Counted from the stretch's first letter, positions 25,907 to 34,157 are shown. The stretch: 36,748 bases of DNA from Acidobacteriaceae bacterium (GCA_030039675.1 JASHVE010000148.1:1-36748); one strand, 5' to 3'. Numbers and translations are program-made. The notes: a model not told the origin generated them from the sequence alone.

Positions 25907-26476
25907 TCAATAGACGCGGGGAATCAACCGCTTTGTGCTTCGGCAATAGTCTTCGTAATCAGCTCCAAAGGCCAGGCGCAGCGCAATCTCTTCAACATGA
26001 ATGCGATACAGCACGGCCAACGTCGGCGGAATAAACGCAACGGCAAGACAAGCCCAAGTGCGTGAGTGAACGGCAAGAGCTAGGAGAATCAGTTCCAGAC
26101 CGAGATACGTAGGATGGCGGATGAAGCCATAGAGTCCGCTGCGCTGCAATTTCTGCCCGGCGCGAAGCGCTACGTTAGCGCTGAAAGCTCTGCCCAGCAT
26201 GACGATTGCTACTACACGAATTGACAAGCCGAGAATCAAGACGCCAAAGGCCGCCGGCCGGAGCCAACTATAGCTACCCGGCATGTCGACCGGAAACAAT
26301 TTGTGCATCCACTCTTCGATCTTGAACGATCCAACAAGAACGACCCAGAGAATGATCTGCGTTCCGCGATCTTGGATCTTGCCCGCACCCTCACGCGTTG
26401 TTGTGAACAGAGCGAGGAGGAGTTCCCCCACAACCCACACATTTGTCAGCGCCCCGAAGAAGAATTCGAGATTCAT
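25907..26476 (-). CDS. Isoprenylcysteine carboxyl methyltransferase-family membrane protein (copy 1)
   Basis: This 189-residue protein starts with ATG at 26476 with AGGA about 6 bases upstream. It has about five membrane segments. The C-terminal half carries the family's cofactor motif: GLYGFIRHPTYLGLELILLA at about 114-133, then the Glu-rich VEEIALRLAFGADYEDY and the closing Arg-Leu-Ile-Pro. Bacterial ICMT/PEMT-like proteins use S-adenosylmethionine to methylate membrane lipids or small lipophilic groups; their substrates are mostly unknown. It is divergent from the sensor kinase at 26693 across a 216-base region with three copies of one 7-base motif, so the two-component pair may control it. 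A second member of the family lies at 29034-29615. Confidence 0.8.
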   Translation of the reverse strand: MNLEFFFGALTNVWVVGELLLALFTTTREGAGKIQDRGTQIILWVVLVGSFKIEEWMHKLFPVDMPGSYSWLRPAAFGVLILGLSIRVVAIVMLGRAFSANVALRAGQKLQRSGLYGFIRHPTYLGLELILLALAVHSRTWACLAVAFIPPTLAVLYRIHVEEIALRLAFGADYEDYCRSTKRLIPRVY

Positions 26477-26605
26477 GATCGTCCTGATTTACCCCCTCAT
26501 TTCATCTGAAAAAGCTTTTGGATTTGCCCGCGCTTTCGCGTGACGGTAAGAGAAGAATGCGCTGGAACGCAAGGGAAAAACAGTAGCAGATGTCAACGAG
26601 GAGAG

Positions 26606-26650
26606 ATGACAGCCGTCACCAAGACACCTGTCATGCATTGCCTATGACAG
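26606..26650. promoter_or_regulatory. Cluster of three ATGACAG/CTGTCAT boxes
   Basis: ATGACAG occurs at 26606-26612 and 26644-26650, and its exact reverse complement CTGTCAT at 26628-26634. The last two form a perfect inverted repeat with a 9-base spacer. All lie in the divergent region between the methyltransferase and the sensor kinase, 43-87 bases before the kinase start. This is what a binding array for the adjacent LuxR-type regulator would look like. Confidence 0.45.
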
Positions 26651-26692
26651 CTCTGGGTACCAGAACCGCTCATCTGGTGGGATGATGGAGAT

Positions 26693-27880
26693 ATGCACGA
26701 GGAGCCAGCACGGGCCCCAGAACGAAACGCGGCAGCGCCGGGGACGCACATCACCGACTCGGAGCGAAAGTTTCTCCGTGGCCGTTGGATCGTACGCTGG
26801 GTGGCGTTGCTTTATGCCGCATATTTCTTTGTCGTGCCGGCCTATCGGCACTCATTTGCGGTGTGGATGGAGTTCGCGGCTTTTTACGCGGCCTTCGTCA
26901 TTCTTTATTTTCTCGTCGCTGAACTTACAGGGCGCCGGCAGACGGCGGCGTTTGTGTTGTTCTTTTTCCTCGTCTTTCTTTATTACCCATTCAACCAACA
27001 AGCTTATGTAATATTTGTCTACCCTTTCGCAGTGCTTTGCCTTTTCCTCAGCCGTTTGCGCACCCTGTTCCTGGTGCTGGCCGCGCTGATGGCCGGAGTC
27101 GTGGCGGAGACTCAATCTCTCGGTCGCCCTTTTGCCACAACCGAAAGCGTCCTGTTCTACTGCGTGATCTTCGGGCTCAGTAACTTTGCCTTCGCCCAGC
27201 AGGCACGAACCAATTCTCTCCTGGAGCGCGCAAATTTTGAGATCGAGCGCCTATCTCAGGAAGCGGAGCGCGAGCGCATCGCACGCGATCTGCACGATGT
27301 TCTTGGCCATACTCTGACCGTTATTACGGTGAAGCTCGATCTCGCCCGACGCCTCCTGTCCCGCGACTTGGACCGCGCACGGAATGAGATCGTGGAGGCG
27401 GAACAGACTGCCCGCAATGCTCTCGCCGAGGTGAGGGAAGCCGTGTCCGGCTATCGCGCCGAGGGACTCGACGCGGAAATCGGTCGCGCCCGGAGAAGCC
27501 TGCTTTCTGCCGATGTCAAACTGACCGCGGATCTCGCGCCGGTGAATCTTTCATCGAGCCAGGTCAACGCGCTTTGCATTGCCCTGCGCGAGGCCGTGAC
27601 GAACATCGTCCGCCATGCTCACGCAACGGTCTGCCACGTGACGCTCCTCGAAAAAGACCGCACGATTCGTTTCACGATTGAGGACAACGGGCTGGGCGGA
27701 CCGATTCGTGAGGGCAATGGCCTGCGTGGAATGCGAGAGCGGCTTCAATCCATAGCCGGGGTCATGAAGCTGGCCGCTGCCGCAAATGGAGGAACAAGTC
27801 TTGAGATAACCTTGCCGCTCGAGAGTGAGTCACCGGTACAACCGGCGCCACAGATTGCGGGAGAAGCGGAGACCCTTTGA
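26693..27880 (+). CDS. NarL/DesK-type sensor histidine kinase
   Basis: This 395-residue protein has five to six membrane segments over residues 32-170 (for example WIVRWVALLYAAYFFVVPAY and AAFVLFFFLVFLYYP) with no sizeable extracytoplasmic domain, as in DesK-like sensors of membrane state. A short coiled coil (about 175-195) leads to the HisKA_3 box ERIARDLHDVLGHTLTV with phospho-acceptor H201. The ATPase domain shows ALREAVTNIVRHAHA (N box) around 297-311, FTIEDNGLGG (G1) and GNGLRGMRERLQSI (G2). It phosphorylates the response regulator whose ATG overlaps its stop by one base. The signal is probably sensed within the bilayer; the bordering lipid-type methyltransferases fit a membrane-composition response, but that is inference. 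Confidence 0.9.
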   Translation: MHEEPARAPERNAAAPGTHITDSERKFLRGRWIVRWVALLYAAYFFVVPAYRHSFAVWMEFAAFYAAFVILYFLVAELTGRRQTAAFVLFFFLVFLYYPFNQQAYVIFVYPFAVLCLFLSRLRTLFLVLAALMAGVVAETQSLGRPFATTESVLFYCVIFGLSNFAFAQQARTNSLLERANFEIERLSQEAERERIARDLHDVLGHTLTVITVKLDLARRLLSRDLDRARNEIVEAEQTARNALAEVREAVSGYRAEGLDAEIGRARRSLLSADVKLTADLAPVNLSSSQVNALCIALREAVTNIVRHAHATVCHVTLLEKDRTIRFTIEDNGLGGPIREGNGLRGMRERLQSIAGVMKLAAAANGGTSLEITLPLESESPVQPAPQIAGEAETL

Positions 27881-28491
27881 TGCAAAAGATACGCGTGGTG
27901 CTGGCGGAGGACCAAAGCATGCTGCGGGGAGCACTTGCAGCGTTGCTCTCGATCGAACCCGATATTGAGGTGCTTGGATCTTTTTCCGATGGGGAGCAGG
28001 CCCTTCAGGCCGTCGGAAAGCACGGACCGGAGGTTTTGGTCGCAGACATTGAGATGCCGAAGATGACCGGACTGGAACTCACCGCCCGTGTCAAAGAGCT
28101 TTATCCAGATACACGCATCCTTATACTAACGACCTTCGCTCGTCCGGGATATCTGCGGCGAGCATTAGATGCTGGAGCGTCCGGCTATCTGCTGAAGGAC
28201 CGGCCCTCAGAAGAACTCGCCGACGCGGTCCGGAGGGTAAGTCGCGGGGAACGCACCATGGATCCCCAATTGGCCTCAGAGATATGGAGCGCGGAAAAAG
28301 ATCCGCTCACGGACAGAGAACGTTTGATCCTACGCCGTGCGGGCGACGGCGAAACAACCGCTGAACTGGCGCGTTCGCTGCGACTGACTGAAGGGACTGT
28401 ACGCAACTATCTCTCCGAGGCCATCTCCAAGTTGCATGCTTCCAACCGATTTGAAGCGGCCCGGATTGCTCGCGATAAAGGGTGGCTTTGA
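27880..28491 (+). CDS. LuxR/NarL-family response regulator
   Basis: I use the ATG at 27880, which shares its A with the kinase stop (TGATG) and has GGAG 8 bases upstream. The 203-residue protein has a receiver domain (1-120) with acidic pocket E10-D11, phospho-acceptor D56 in LVADIEMPKMTG, the Thr in ILTTFARPGY, and the conserved Lys in GYLLKDRP. A LuxR-type HTH follows (about 140-200: PLTDRERLILRRAGDGETTAELARSLRLTEGTVRNYLSEAISKL, in pieces). When phosphorylated it should dimerise and bind direct or inverted repeats; the ATGACAG boxes upstream of the kinase are the obvious candidates. Translation is coupled to the kinase. Confidence 0.92.
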   Translation: MQKIRVVLAEDQSMLRGALAALLSIEPDIEVLGSFSDGEQALQAVGKHGPEVLVADIEMPKMTGLELTARVKELYPDTRILILTTFARPGYLRRALDAGASGYLLKDRPSEELADAVRRVSRGERTMDPQLASEIWSAEKDPLTDRERLILRRAGDGETTAELARSLRLTEGTVRNYLSEAISKLHASNRFEAARIARDKGWL

Positions 28492-28650
28492 GATGCGGCG
28501 GCAGATGCGCTATCCGCTGTCGAGTGGACGCCCGGATGCTGGTTGCCCAATGGTGATTTCAAGGCGCAGCTCTCATTGACAGGTTTACGGTCTGATGGTC
28601 GGCGGCTCCAATCTTTGCTGAAATCTGCGCCGTTCCGGCAGCCAAGACAC

Positions 28651-28766
28651 TAGAGCAGCTCCCGAATTAACGTCGACTTTTTGAGCGCGGTGCAAGGTGG
28701 TCTTTTCTTGAGGAAAAGGCCACTTAGACATCTTCCTTCGGTATACACAAATTCGGGAACTGCTAT
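28651..28766. repeat. Family A nested palindrome, copy 2
   Basis: Outer arms GCAGCTCCCGAATT (28655-28668) and AATTCGGGAACTGC (28750-28763) pair with one mismatch. The inner hairpin runs from GTGG at 28697 to CCAC at 28723. The sequence lines up end to end with copy 1 at 16056-16172, same orientation, with roughly a dozen substitutions, most of them in or near the inner hairpin, where some changes keep pairing. CTA occurs at both edges (28650-28652 and 28763-28765). Confidence 0.85.
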
Positions 28767-28984
28767 GGCCCAAGGAGGAAAAGCAAAATAAGCGGAACCA
28801 GTCCATAGACCCGTGGAGCCAGCCCAGCCCCGATGCAAACGTCACCGGCCTTCCAATGCTCCACGTTCGGTGAGAGCTTGCCGATTCATATTCTCTGCCC
28901 AGCATCCGTGACACCAGATGCAAAGAAGCCCAGAAGCGGAATGCTGAATCCTGACGCGAACTCCGTCTTACATTATTTATCGAA
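28763..28984 (-). pseudogene. Possible remnant of a small membrane-protein gene
   Basis: Read leftward, this frame gives FASGFSIPLLGFFASGVTDAG, a TGA at 28886-28888, then 40 residues ending GLVPLILLFLLGP and a TAG. The hydrophobic, Gly/Pro-punctuated reading looks like a membrane-protein C-terminus with one nonsense change. The final stop codon is formed where the family A element begins, so the element may have cut the gene. I do not recognise the family, and chance is possible. Confidence 0.2.
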
Positions 28985-29033
28985 CTGGACTGCCTCGACG
29001 AAATGCGGGTGAGAGTGAATCGTGACGTAGCGG

Positions 29034-29615
29034 TCAAAAAAGGTAGGGCACCAGGGCGGCGGTCTGATGGACATAGGTGGCATACGTGTCCCCAAATTGA
29101 GAACGCATCCACTCCTCCTCCATGCGGAACTTGGCCCAGAACACGAGGAGTACCAGGACGAAACCGATGATCCCGCGCACCTGGGAAAGCGCAATCGCAG
29201 TACCAAGAAACCCGGTCAGAATGCCGGTGTAGATGGGGTGACGGACCACGGCATAGGGGCCGGTCGTGATCAGCTCGTGACCCTGCTTGATGGTTACGGC
29301 GCGGCTCCAGTTGCTGCCGAGATGCTGGCGCGCCCAGACGGCGAAGAGAAGGCCGGCGACGGTAACAGCAGCTCCAACACAAAAGGACCAGAGGTTCGAC
29401 GGCCAGAGCTGGCGGTAGAGCCAGGGCAGCGGGATGCGAGTTGTCGAGAGCAGGACGATCACGATGAGGAAGGTGAGGGCCCGCAGGATGCGCGAGGCGG
29501 CCGGTTCGAGGCGCTGGGTGGTTTTGGTTTTGGTACCGACGGCCTTGATGATCTGCCAATAGAGAAGAAAGGCGATCCAGACCACGGGAAAGAAAGATTC
29601 GAAGAACCAGAGCAT
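29034..29615 (-). CDS. Isoprenylcysteine carboxyl methyltransferase-family membrane protein (copy 2)
   Basis: This 193-residue protein starts with ATG at 29615 with GGAGG 6 bases upstream. It has about five membrane segments (residues 3-23, 45-62, 72-95 and 130-158 are clearest). The family motif lies at about 117-134, TTGPYAVVRHPIYTGILTGF, followed by the catalytic-region Glu cluster FRMEEEWMRSQFGDTYATY. Like copy 1 it should be an inner-membrane SAM-dependent methyltransferase of unknown lipid-like substrate. The two copies are clearly diverged, so this is not a recent duplication. It reads towards the two-component genes and may be a second target of that system, though no ATGACAG box is visible before it. 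Confidence 0.8.
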   Translation of the reverse strand: MLWFFESFFPVVWIAFLLYWQIIKAVGTKTKTTQRLEPAASRILRALTFLIVIVLLSTTRIPLPWLYRQLWPSNLWSFCVGAAVTVAGLLFAVWARQHLGSNWSRAVTIKQGHELITTGPYAVVRHPIYTGILTGFLGTAIALSQVRGIIGFVLVLLVFWAKFRMEEEWMRSQFGDTYATYVHQTAALVPYLF

Positions 29616-29843
29616 TCAGGACCTCCGGCCGTTTTAGCTGTTTTCAAATTCTCCACAATGTCTACGTGGGAGAGCAAGGGGAAGTTCCATGGCGAGCGAC
29701 GCTTCGCCACGCGCCGTGGGCTACCCCGGAGCGAGGTGTCGGATCGAGGAGGGCAGCATGCCGGCTCTGCCTGGTTGGTGGCCCAATTGGCGGCCATTGT
29801 TCAGTTACCGATGCGATACTGAATGCGATTTGAGGCCTGGAGT

Positions 29844-32477
29844 TCATTCTTCGCGCATCAGCTTCGATGGATCAATATTGAGAGCATGTCGCGCCGGCAG
29901 CCACGTAGCTGTAATTCCCAGCAGGAGCATGGCCAGGACCGCGCTCGCAAGTACGAACGGATCGCGGGGCGACGCTTCGTAGACGATATAGGCAAGCACG
30001 CGCGCGGCAGCCATGCCCAGCACCAGCCCGGCTGCCGACCCGATGATAAACAGCCGAAAAGCAGGACCCAGCGCGGCGCGCAGCAATTCCGTCCGGCCTG
30101 CGCCCAACGCCATGCGGATACCCATCTCCTTGAGCCGTTTGCCCACCGAATAGCTGGCCATGCCGAAGATGCCCGTCGCGGCCAGGAGCGCGCCAAGCAG
30201 ACCCAATACTCCAAGTGCGATAGCCGCCATGCGCGCCGGAAACAGCGATGCATCCAGGTCCTTTTGCCACGCGAGAAGCGTGAACGGCAGCGCGCTATCC
30301 AGGCCGCGGAGGGTCCGGTATAGGTGCGGAGCGAGCTGGCCTAGATCGCGATCGGTGCGCACCACGTTCCAGGTGGAAATCGATGGAGCCTGTAACAGTG
30401 GCCGGAAGTAGACCGCCCATTGATCTTCGGTGAGGGAATTGTACTTGCCGTTCTCCACCACGCCTACGATCTCCAGGCGGGTTTTCGCGTCGAGCCGGAA
30501 GTGCCCGCCGATGGCATTCTCGACCGAACCGAAGACCTTGCGCGCAAATTCCTGGTTGACGACGGCAACAGGGATTGCACTTTTGTCGTCTGCCCAGGTA
30601 AAGGTTCGCCCGGCAAGCAGAACTGTTCCCGCCGCTTGGAAATATCCCGGAGACGCCGCGTAAGCGTAAGTATCCGCGAGCGCGTGCGACGGGCGGAAGT
30701 CGCTGACGTCGCTTCCGTACACGGAGACTTCGTCGGTTCCGAATGTGAGGGGCAGGTTATCAATCATCCCTGCGGCGGTGACGCCGGGCAGGGCTGCGAA
30801 AGCATCAAGCATCCGCCTTTGCATTGCCGGGGCGCGATTGGCGCTATATCCGGCCATGTTCAAATCAGTGCTTATCACGACGGTGCTCTCAGGCTGGAAA
30901 CCAAGCTTGCTGTGAAGCGAGTGCATCAATCCGCGCACGGCGACGAGAGAACCGGTCAACAGGACGGCGCAAACGGCTATCTGGACCACGAGCAGCGCCT
31001 CGCGGATCGTGAACCAGCGTCGCGTCGGCGATGCGCTGGCGGCTGCCTTTACTACGTACCAGGGAGCAGTTGCGAGGACTTGCCGCAGCGGGGCCAATCC
31101 GAAAAGAAAGCCGCTCATCAGCGCAAGGGCAACGGCCACCGCATAGGTGCGCGCATCGGGATTGACCGGCACGCGGATGGGAAACGTGGAAATAGGCTGC
31201 CATTTGCTGAGCGCGCGCAGCACGGCAACGCTGCCGGCAATGCCCGCCATTCCGCCGGTCAAAGAAATCAGCACAGCCTCGGTCAAAAGCTGGCGCAGAA
31301 TACGCCGGCGAGTGGATCCCAGCGCCACGCGCAGGGCAATCTCTCGCGCACGATCAGTGGCCCGGGCGGAAAAAAGCCCACCCAGGTTGGCACACGCCGC
31401 CAGCAGGATCAATCCGGCGAGTAGCATCAGGCCGGTCACGAAAGCGCGAATTGGCGGTCCCAGATAATTGCCGCCCAATCCGGGCTGCGTTAATTTGAAG
31501 AGCATCCCGTCGTCGTCCGTAGAGTAAGTCTTCTTCAGGTAATCAGCCACCGAGTACAGATCGGCTTGCGCCTGGGCCAGGGTCACGTCGGATCTGAGCC
31601 GGCCGATGAGGAACAGGTTGCGCATGTATCGTTCGTCCAGTGTGTTCGCTCCTTCAATCTCGGATTGCTCCACCAGAGGCGTCCACAAATCGGGCCAGAA
31701 GAACAGCTCGATGCCATGAAATTGCGGAGGGGCTACACCAATAATGGTGAAGGCGTGCCGATTGATCTGAACTGTCCGTCCCACAACGTCTCGGTCACCC
31801 TGGAACTGCGTCTTCCAGTACGGGTAGCTGAGGACGACGTAGGGGGCGCTGTCGGGCCCGTGCTCGTCAGAGCGTTGAAAGAACCGGCCCAGGTAAGGCT
31901 TGATGCCCATCACATTGAAGTAGTCCGCGGTGCATTCAATGTCCCAGACCTGAGATGGACTTCCGCCCAGGTTCAGGCCAGCCTCTGTGATGCCGTACGC
32001 TGCTATGCCATCGAAGCTGCGGTTACGGTCGCGGAGGTCGCGATAATCGGGATAGGAGTTGAGGAGTTCCTGCTGCTCGATGGTATAGAGCCGCTGTGGG
32101 TCGGGCAGGTTCAGCGGACGCAACACCAGGGCGTTAAGCACGCTGAAGACGACCGCGTTGGCGCAGATGGCCACCGCCAGCGTGAGTACCGCCGTCAGGG
32201 CAAAGCCAGGCGAGCGGCGTAACTGGCGCAAGGCATAACGCAGGTCAGCCCAGATGCTGGTCAGGCTCAGCGCAAGGTCGGCCGAGGCCACTTGCTCTTT
32301 GGCGGCCGTCGGATTACCGAAACGCACCAGCGCATCGCGCCTTGCCTCCGATGGCGGCATGCCGGCTGCTATGTTGTCTTCCACACGGAGGGCGATGTGC
32401 GCCTCAATCTCAGCAGCGATCTCGCGGTCCACGCGGGAGCGGAAGAATAGATTTGCAATACGGCGGGGAAGCACCAT
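29844..32477 (-). CDS. ADOP-type MacB-like ABC transporter permease
   Basis: This 877-residue protein starts with ATG at 32477; its GAGGTG ribosome site overlaps the PadR stop codon. Residues 1-70 form the soluble permease-prefix domain (DREIAAEIEAHIALRVEDNI, then SEARRDALVRFGN). Residues about 85-490 make the first MacB periplasmic-core plus FtsX unit, with a helix at 92-115, an extracytoplasmic domain, and helices around 340-455. Residues about 500-877 repeat this plan, ending in three helices near 755-870. This double unit without its own ATPase is the acidobacterial duplicated orphan permease class. Such proteins are thought to act in MacB-like efflux or lipoprotein transport with an ATPase encoded elsewhere; none is nearby. 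Its expression is tied to the PadR gene 9 bases upstream. Confidence 0.93.
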   Translation of the reverse strand: MVLPRRIANLFFRSRVDREIAAEIEAHIALRVEDNIAAGMPPSEARRDALVRFGNPTAAKEQVASADLALSLTSIWADLRYALRQLRRSPGFALTAVLTLAVAICANAVVFSVLNALVLRPLNLPDPQRLYTIEQQELLNSYPDYRDLRDRNRSFDGIAAYGITEAGLNLGGSPSQVWDIECTADYFNVMGIKPYLGRFFQRSDEHGPDSAPYVVLSYPYWKTQFQGDRDVVGRTVQINRHAFTIIGVAPPQFHGIELFFWPDLWTPLVEQSEIEGANTLDERYMRNLFLIGRLRSDVTLAQAQADLYSVADYLKKTYSTDDDGMLFKLTQPGLGGNYLGPPIRAFVTGLMLLAGLILLAACANLGGLFSARATDRAREIALRVALGSTRRRILRQLLTEAVLISLTGGMAGIAGSVAVLRALSKWQPISTFPIRVPVNPDARTYAVAVALALMSGFLFGLAPLRQVLATAPWYVVKAAASASPTRRWFTIREALLVVQIAVCAVLLTGSLVAVRGLMHSLHSKLGFQPESTVVISTDLNMAGYSANRAPAMQRRMLDAFAALPGVTAAGMIDNLPLTFGTDEVSVYGSDVSDFRPSHALADTYAYAASPGYFQAAGTVLLAGRTFTWADDKSAIPVAVVNQEFARKVFGSVENAIGGHFRLDAKTRLEIVGVVENGKYNSLTEDQWAVYFRPLLQAPSISTWNVVRTDRDLGQLAPHLYRTLRGLDSALPFTLLAWQKDLDASLFPARMAAIALGVLGLLGALLAATGIFGMASYSVGKRLKEMGIRMALGAGRTELLRAALGPAFRLFIIGSAAGLVLGMAAARVLAYIVYEASPRDPFVLASAVLAMLLLGITATWLPARHALNIDPSKLMREE

Positions 32478-32486
32478 CGCATCACC

Positions 32487-32813
32487 TCATGCAAACTTGA
32501 GCATCGCCCTCACACCCTTTACCAGCTGCTCGAAGCTCTCTTCGGCTTCCTGCAATTGTTTCCGGCCCGTTGCCGTCAACCTGTAGTACTTCGCGTTCCG
32601 GTTGGTCTCAGTGAGCGCCCACTCTGAGCTGATCCAGCGGCTCTGCTCCATGCGGTGCAGAGCCGGATACAACGAGCCCTCTTCCACGCGCAGCAGATCG
32701 TCAGAAGCTTTCTGGATATGAAGCGCAATTCCATATCCGTGGAGCTTGCCCCTCTGTGCGAGCGTCTTAAGAACCAGCAGATCGAGACTTCCCTGAAAAT
32801 CGTTCCGGGCCAT
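32487..32813 (-). CDS. PadR-family transcriptional regulator
   Basis: This 108-residue protein starts with ATG at 32813. It shows the complete PadR winged helix: GSLDLLVLKTLAQRGKLHGYGIALHIQ, EEGSLYPALHRMEQSRWISSEW, and ETNRNAKYYRLTATGRKQL, each in pieces, followed by a short dimer helix. It is the small acidobacterial PadR type that nearly always precedes an ADOP permease, as here. It probably represses its own operon in response to a small molecule; an inverted-repeat cluster upstream (32824-32862) is the likely binding site. Confidence 0.93.
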   Translation of the reverse strand: MARNDFQGSLDLLVLKTLAQRGKLHGYGIALHIQKASDDLLRVEEGSLYPALHRMEQSRWISSEWALTETNRNAKYYRLTATGRKQLQEAEESFEQLVKGVRAMLKFA

Positions 32814-32823
32814 TCATCTACCC

Positions 32824-32862
32824 ATATACTTCTTGGTATCTGGGAATCTAGACCTAGAAGTA
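32824..32862. promoter_or_regulatory. Candidate PadR operator
   Basis: Within 50 bases of the PadR start lie three symmetries: ATAC-TTCTTG-GTAT (32826-32839), CTAG-AC-CTAG (32848-32857), and the wider pair TACTTCT (32827-32833) and AGAAGTA (32856-32862). Autoregulated PadR genes usually carry such a site over their promoter. Confidence 0.4.
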
Positions 32863-33016
32863 GAGGGGTGTCAAGAGGAAATTTTGCCATTCAATTTGAT
32901 TGAACGTCTTGGTCCGGCCCCGGAACTTCTCCGCGGATCGGATCGATTCCGCGCCGGAAAGCACCGAGCGGCGCAGGTATCGACGCCAACCTATGAGAAA
33001 ACCGCTTGTAACGGGC

Positions 33017-33453
33017 TTATCCGAGCGTAGGGCTTAACGCGTCTTCCGTCTGTCCGATCTGGCATTCAAAATCGGGGTCTGCGCATAGGTTGTATCGAGC
33101 ACTTGCCGGGCCTGAAGCACGTCGAGCGTCGTTGCCACCCAGTGCTGGAGGCGCATCTGGGTTAGCTTGACCGAATCTTCCTGGGTGCGGACCGTTTCCT
33201 TTGTGATCTCGAGTTGCGGGTTAAGATCACGCGGCAGGAAATAATCGCTCGCGATATCGCTCACAAGCGTGAGGGTTACGATGTCCTGTGCGTCTTGCGT
33301 GCCCAGAAGGCGGGCGCGCGCTACTTCGGCTTCGCGCCGGGACACGCGGCCATCGTTCTCTTGCACGGCGTATTGCCACTCCCACAGCTGCGACAACCGC
33401 TTACCTGCCGAGTTCGCATATTCGGGAACACCTTCGACTGACATCCACGTCAC
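33017..33453 (-). pseudogene. Fragment of an efflux outer-membrane factor (TolC/NodT type)
   Basis: The readable part covers only the central coiled-coil half of an outer-membrane efflux protein: RREAEVARARLLGTQDAQDIVTLTLVSDIASDYF, then ITKETVRTQEDSVKLTQMRLQHWVATTLDVLQARQVL, in pieces. The first 150 or more residues of the family are missing, because the Wza-like gene ends only 50 bases upstream. Near 33073 the frame breaks. The annotated frame ends RSDRRKTR at 33034, while the neighbouring frame continues the family pattern (QIGQTEDALSPTLG) to a stop at 33017-33019. The intact protein would be the outer-membrane channel of an RND or MFS tripartite pump. Truncation plus frameshift make this a dead gene. 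Confidence 0.7.
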
Positions 33454-33503
33454 TGGCTTCTTGACCCCACCCTCCGCGTAGGTCCCGATGTTGCGACGAC
33501 TGG

Positions 33504-34157
33504 TCAGTACAGCGGAACACCGGAAGACATCGAGAAGTTTGGGATCCTCATGATTTTTCCAAACTGAGTTGCAGCATTCTCAGGAACGTACAGCACGTCT
33601 CCTGGTTGCAGGGCCATGTCGTGTTCCAGTTGAGCGGTCTTGTGGATCTTGTGCAGATTGAGAACATGCACTTCTGCCATATCCGATTTCGAGTTGAGGC
33701 GCCGGAAGAGCACAATTTTGGTTTCTTTCGCGCTGTCGCGAAAGCCGCCGGCCAGCATAATGGCTTGAATTGCCGTCATATCCTCGCGCATCTCGATCCG
33801 AGTTGGGTTCATGACTTGTCCGGCCACCACGACATAGGGCCTTTGGAAATCCTTGAGCTCAATATTCAGCTCAGGAGAATTCAAACGCGCCGAAGCAAGC
33901 TGCACAATCAGGTCGTGCGCTTCAGTAAGCGTGAGACCTTCCAGTTTTGCCGGTCCCGCGACGTTCAAATCGACGTATCCGTCGGGTCCGATGGTGACGG
34001 TTTGATTTAACTCAGGACTGAGCCTGTACTCGAGGAGCAGGGTATCTCCTGTGTGCAGATGATATCGATCACGCGGGTGCAGCCTGGGGTCCTGCACCTC
34101 ACACATTGCACTTGCGCTCGCCACGATCAGCAGCACGCTCAATAGAAAGTATTTCAA
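33504..34157 (-). CDS. Polysaccharide export protein, Wza/GfcE-like (Poly_export + SLBB)
   Basis: I use the TTG at 34157, where AGGAGAT lies about 6 bases upstream and a signal peptide begins directly (MKYFLLSVLLIVASASA); the GTG at 34196 would add 13 unlikely residues. The 217-residue protein has a Poly_export domain at about 30-105 (YHLHTGDTLLLEYRLSPELN, GPDGYVDLNVAG) and one SLBB beta-grasp domain at about 110-195 (PYVVVAGQVMNPTRIEM, then LQPGDVLYVPE). C19 sits near the cleavage point but the preceding SAM is a poor lipobox. Wza-type proteins form the periplasmic/outer-membrane conduit for capsule or exopolysaccharide. It stands 61 bases downstream of a broken GT4 gene, and no Wzc kinase or Wzy/Wzx is visible, so the pathway here may no longer be complete. 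Confidence 0.85.
   Translation of the reverse strand: MKYFLLSVLLIVASASAMCEVQDPRLHPRDRYHLHTGDTLLLEYRLSPELNQTVTIGPDGYVDLNVAGPAKLEGLTLTEAHDLIVQLASARLNSPELNIELKDFQRPYVVVAGQVMNPTRIEMREDMTAIQAIMLAGGFRDSAKETKIVLFRRLNSKSDMAEVHVLNLHKIHKTAQLEHDMALQPGDVLYVPENAATQFGKIMRIPNFSMSSGVPLY

Larger units (their letters stand above)
28492..29033. other. Gene-free stretch with family A element and possible gene remnant
   Basis: About 540 bases lie between the response regulator and the second methyltransferase. They contain the family A palindrome (28651-28766) and, to its right, a stretch reading leftward as a membrane-protein tail with an internal stop (see 28763-28984). A long leftward frame crosses the whole stretch and the next gene, but its composition is that of an off-frame shadow. 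Confidence 0.5.

Noticed and set aside
28585-29559. A 324-codon leftward open frame overlapping the second methyltransferase
   Set aside because: It is off-frame over a clear membrane-protein gene, runs through the family A palindrome, is Arg/Ser/His-rich and has no ribosome site or domain.
30420-31424. A 334-codon rightward frame antisense to the ADOP permease
   Set aside because: The permease reading on the other strand is unmistakable; this frame has low-complexity charged composition typical of antisense shadows in GC-rich genes.
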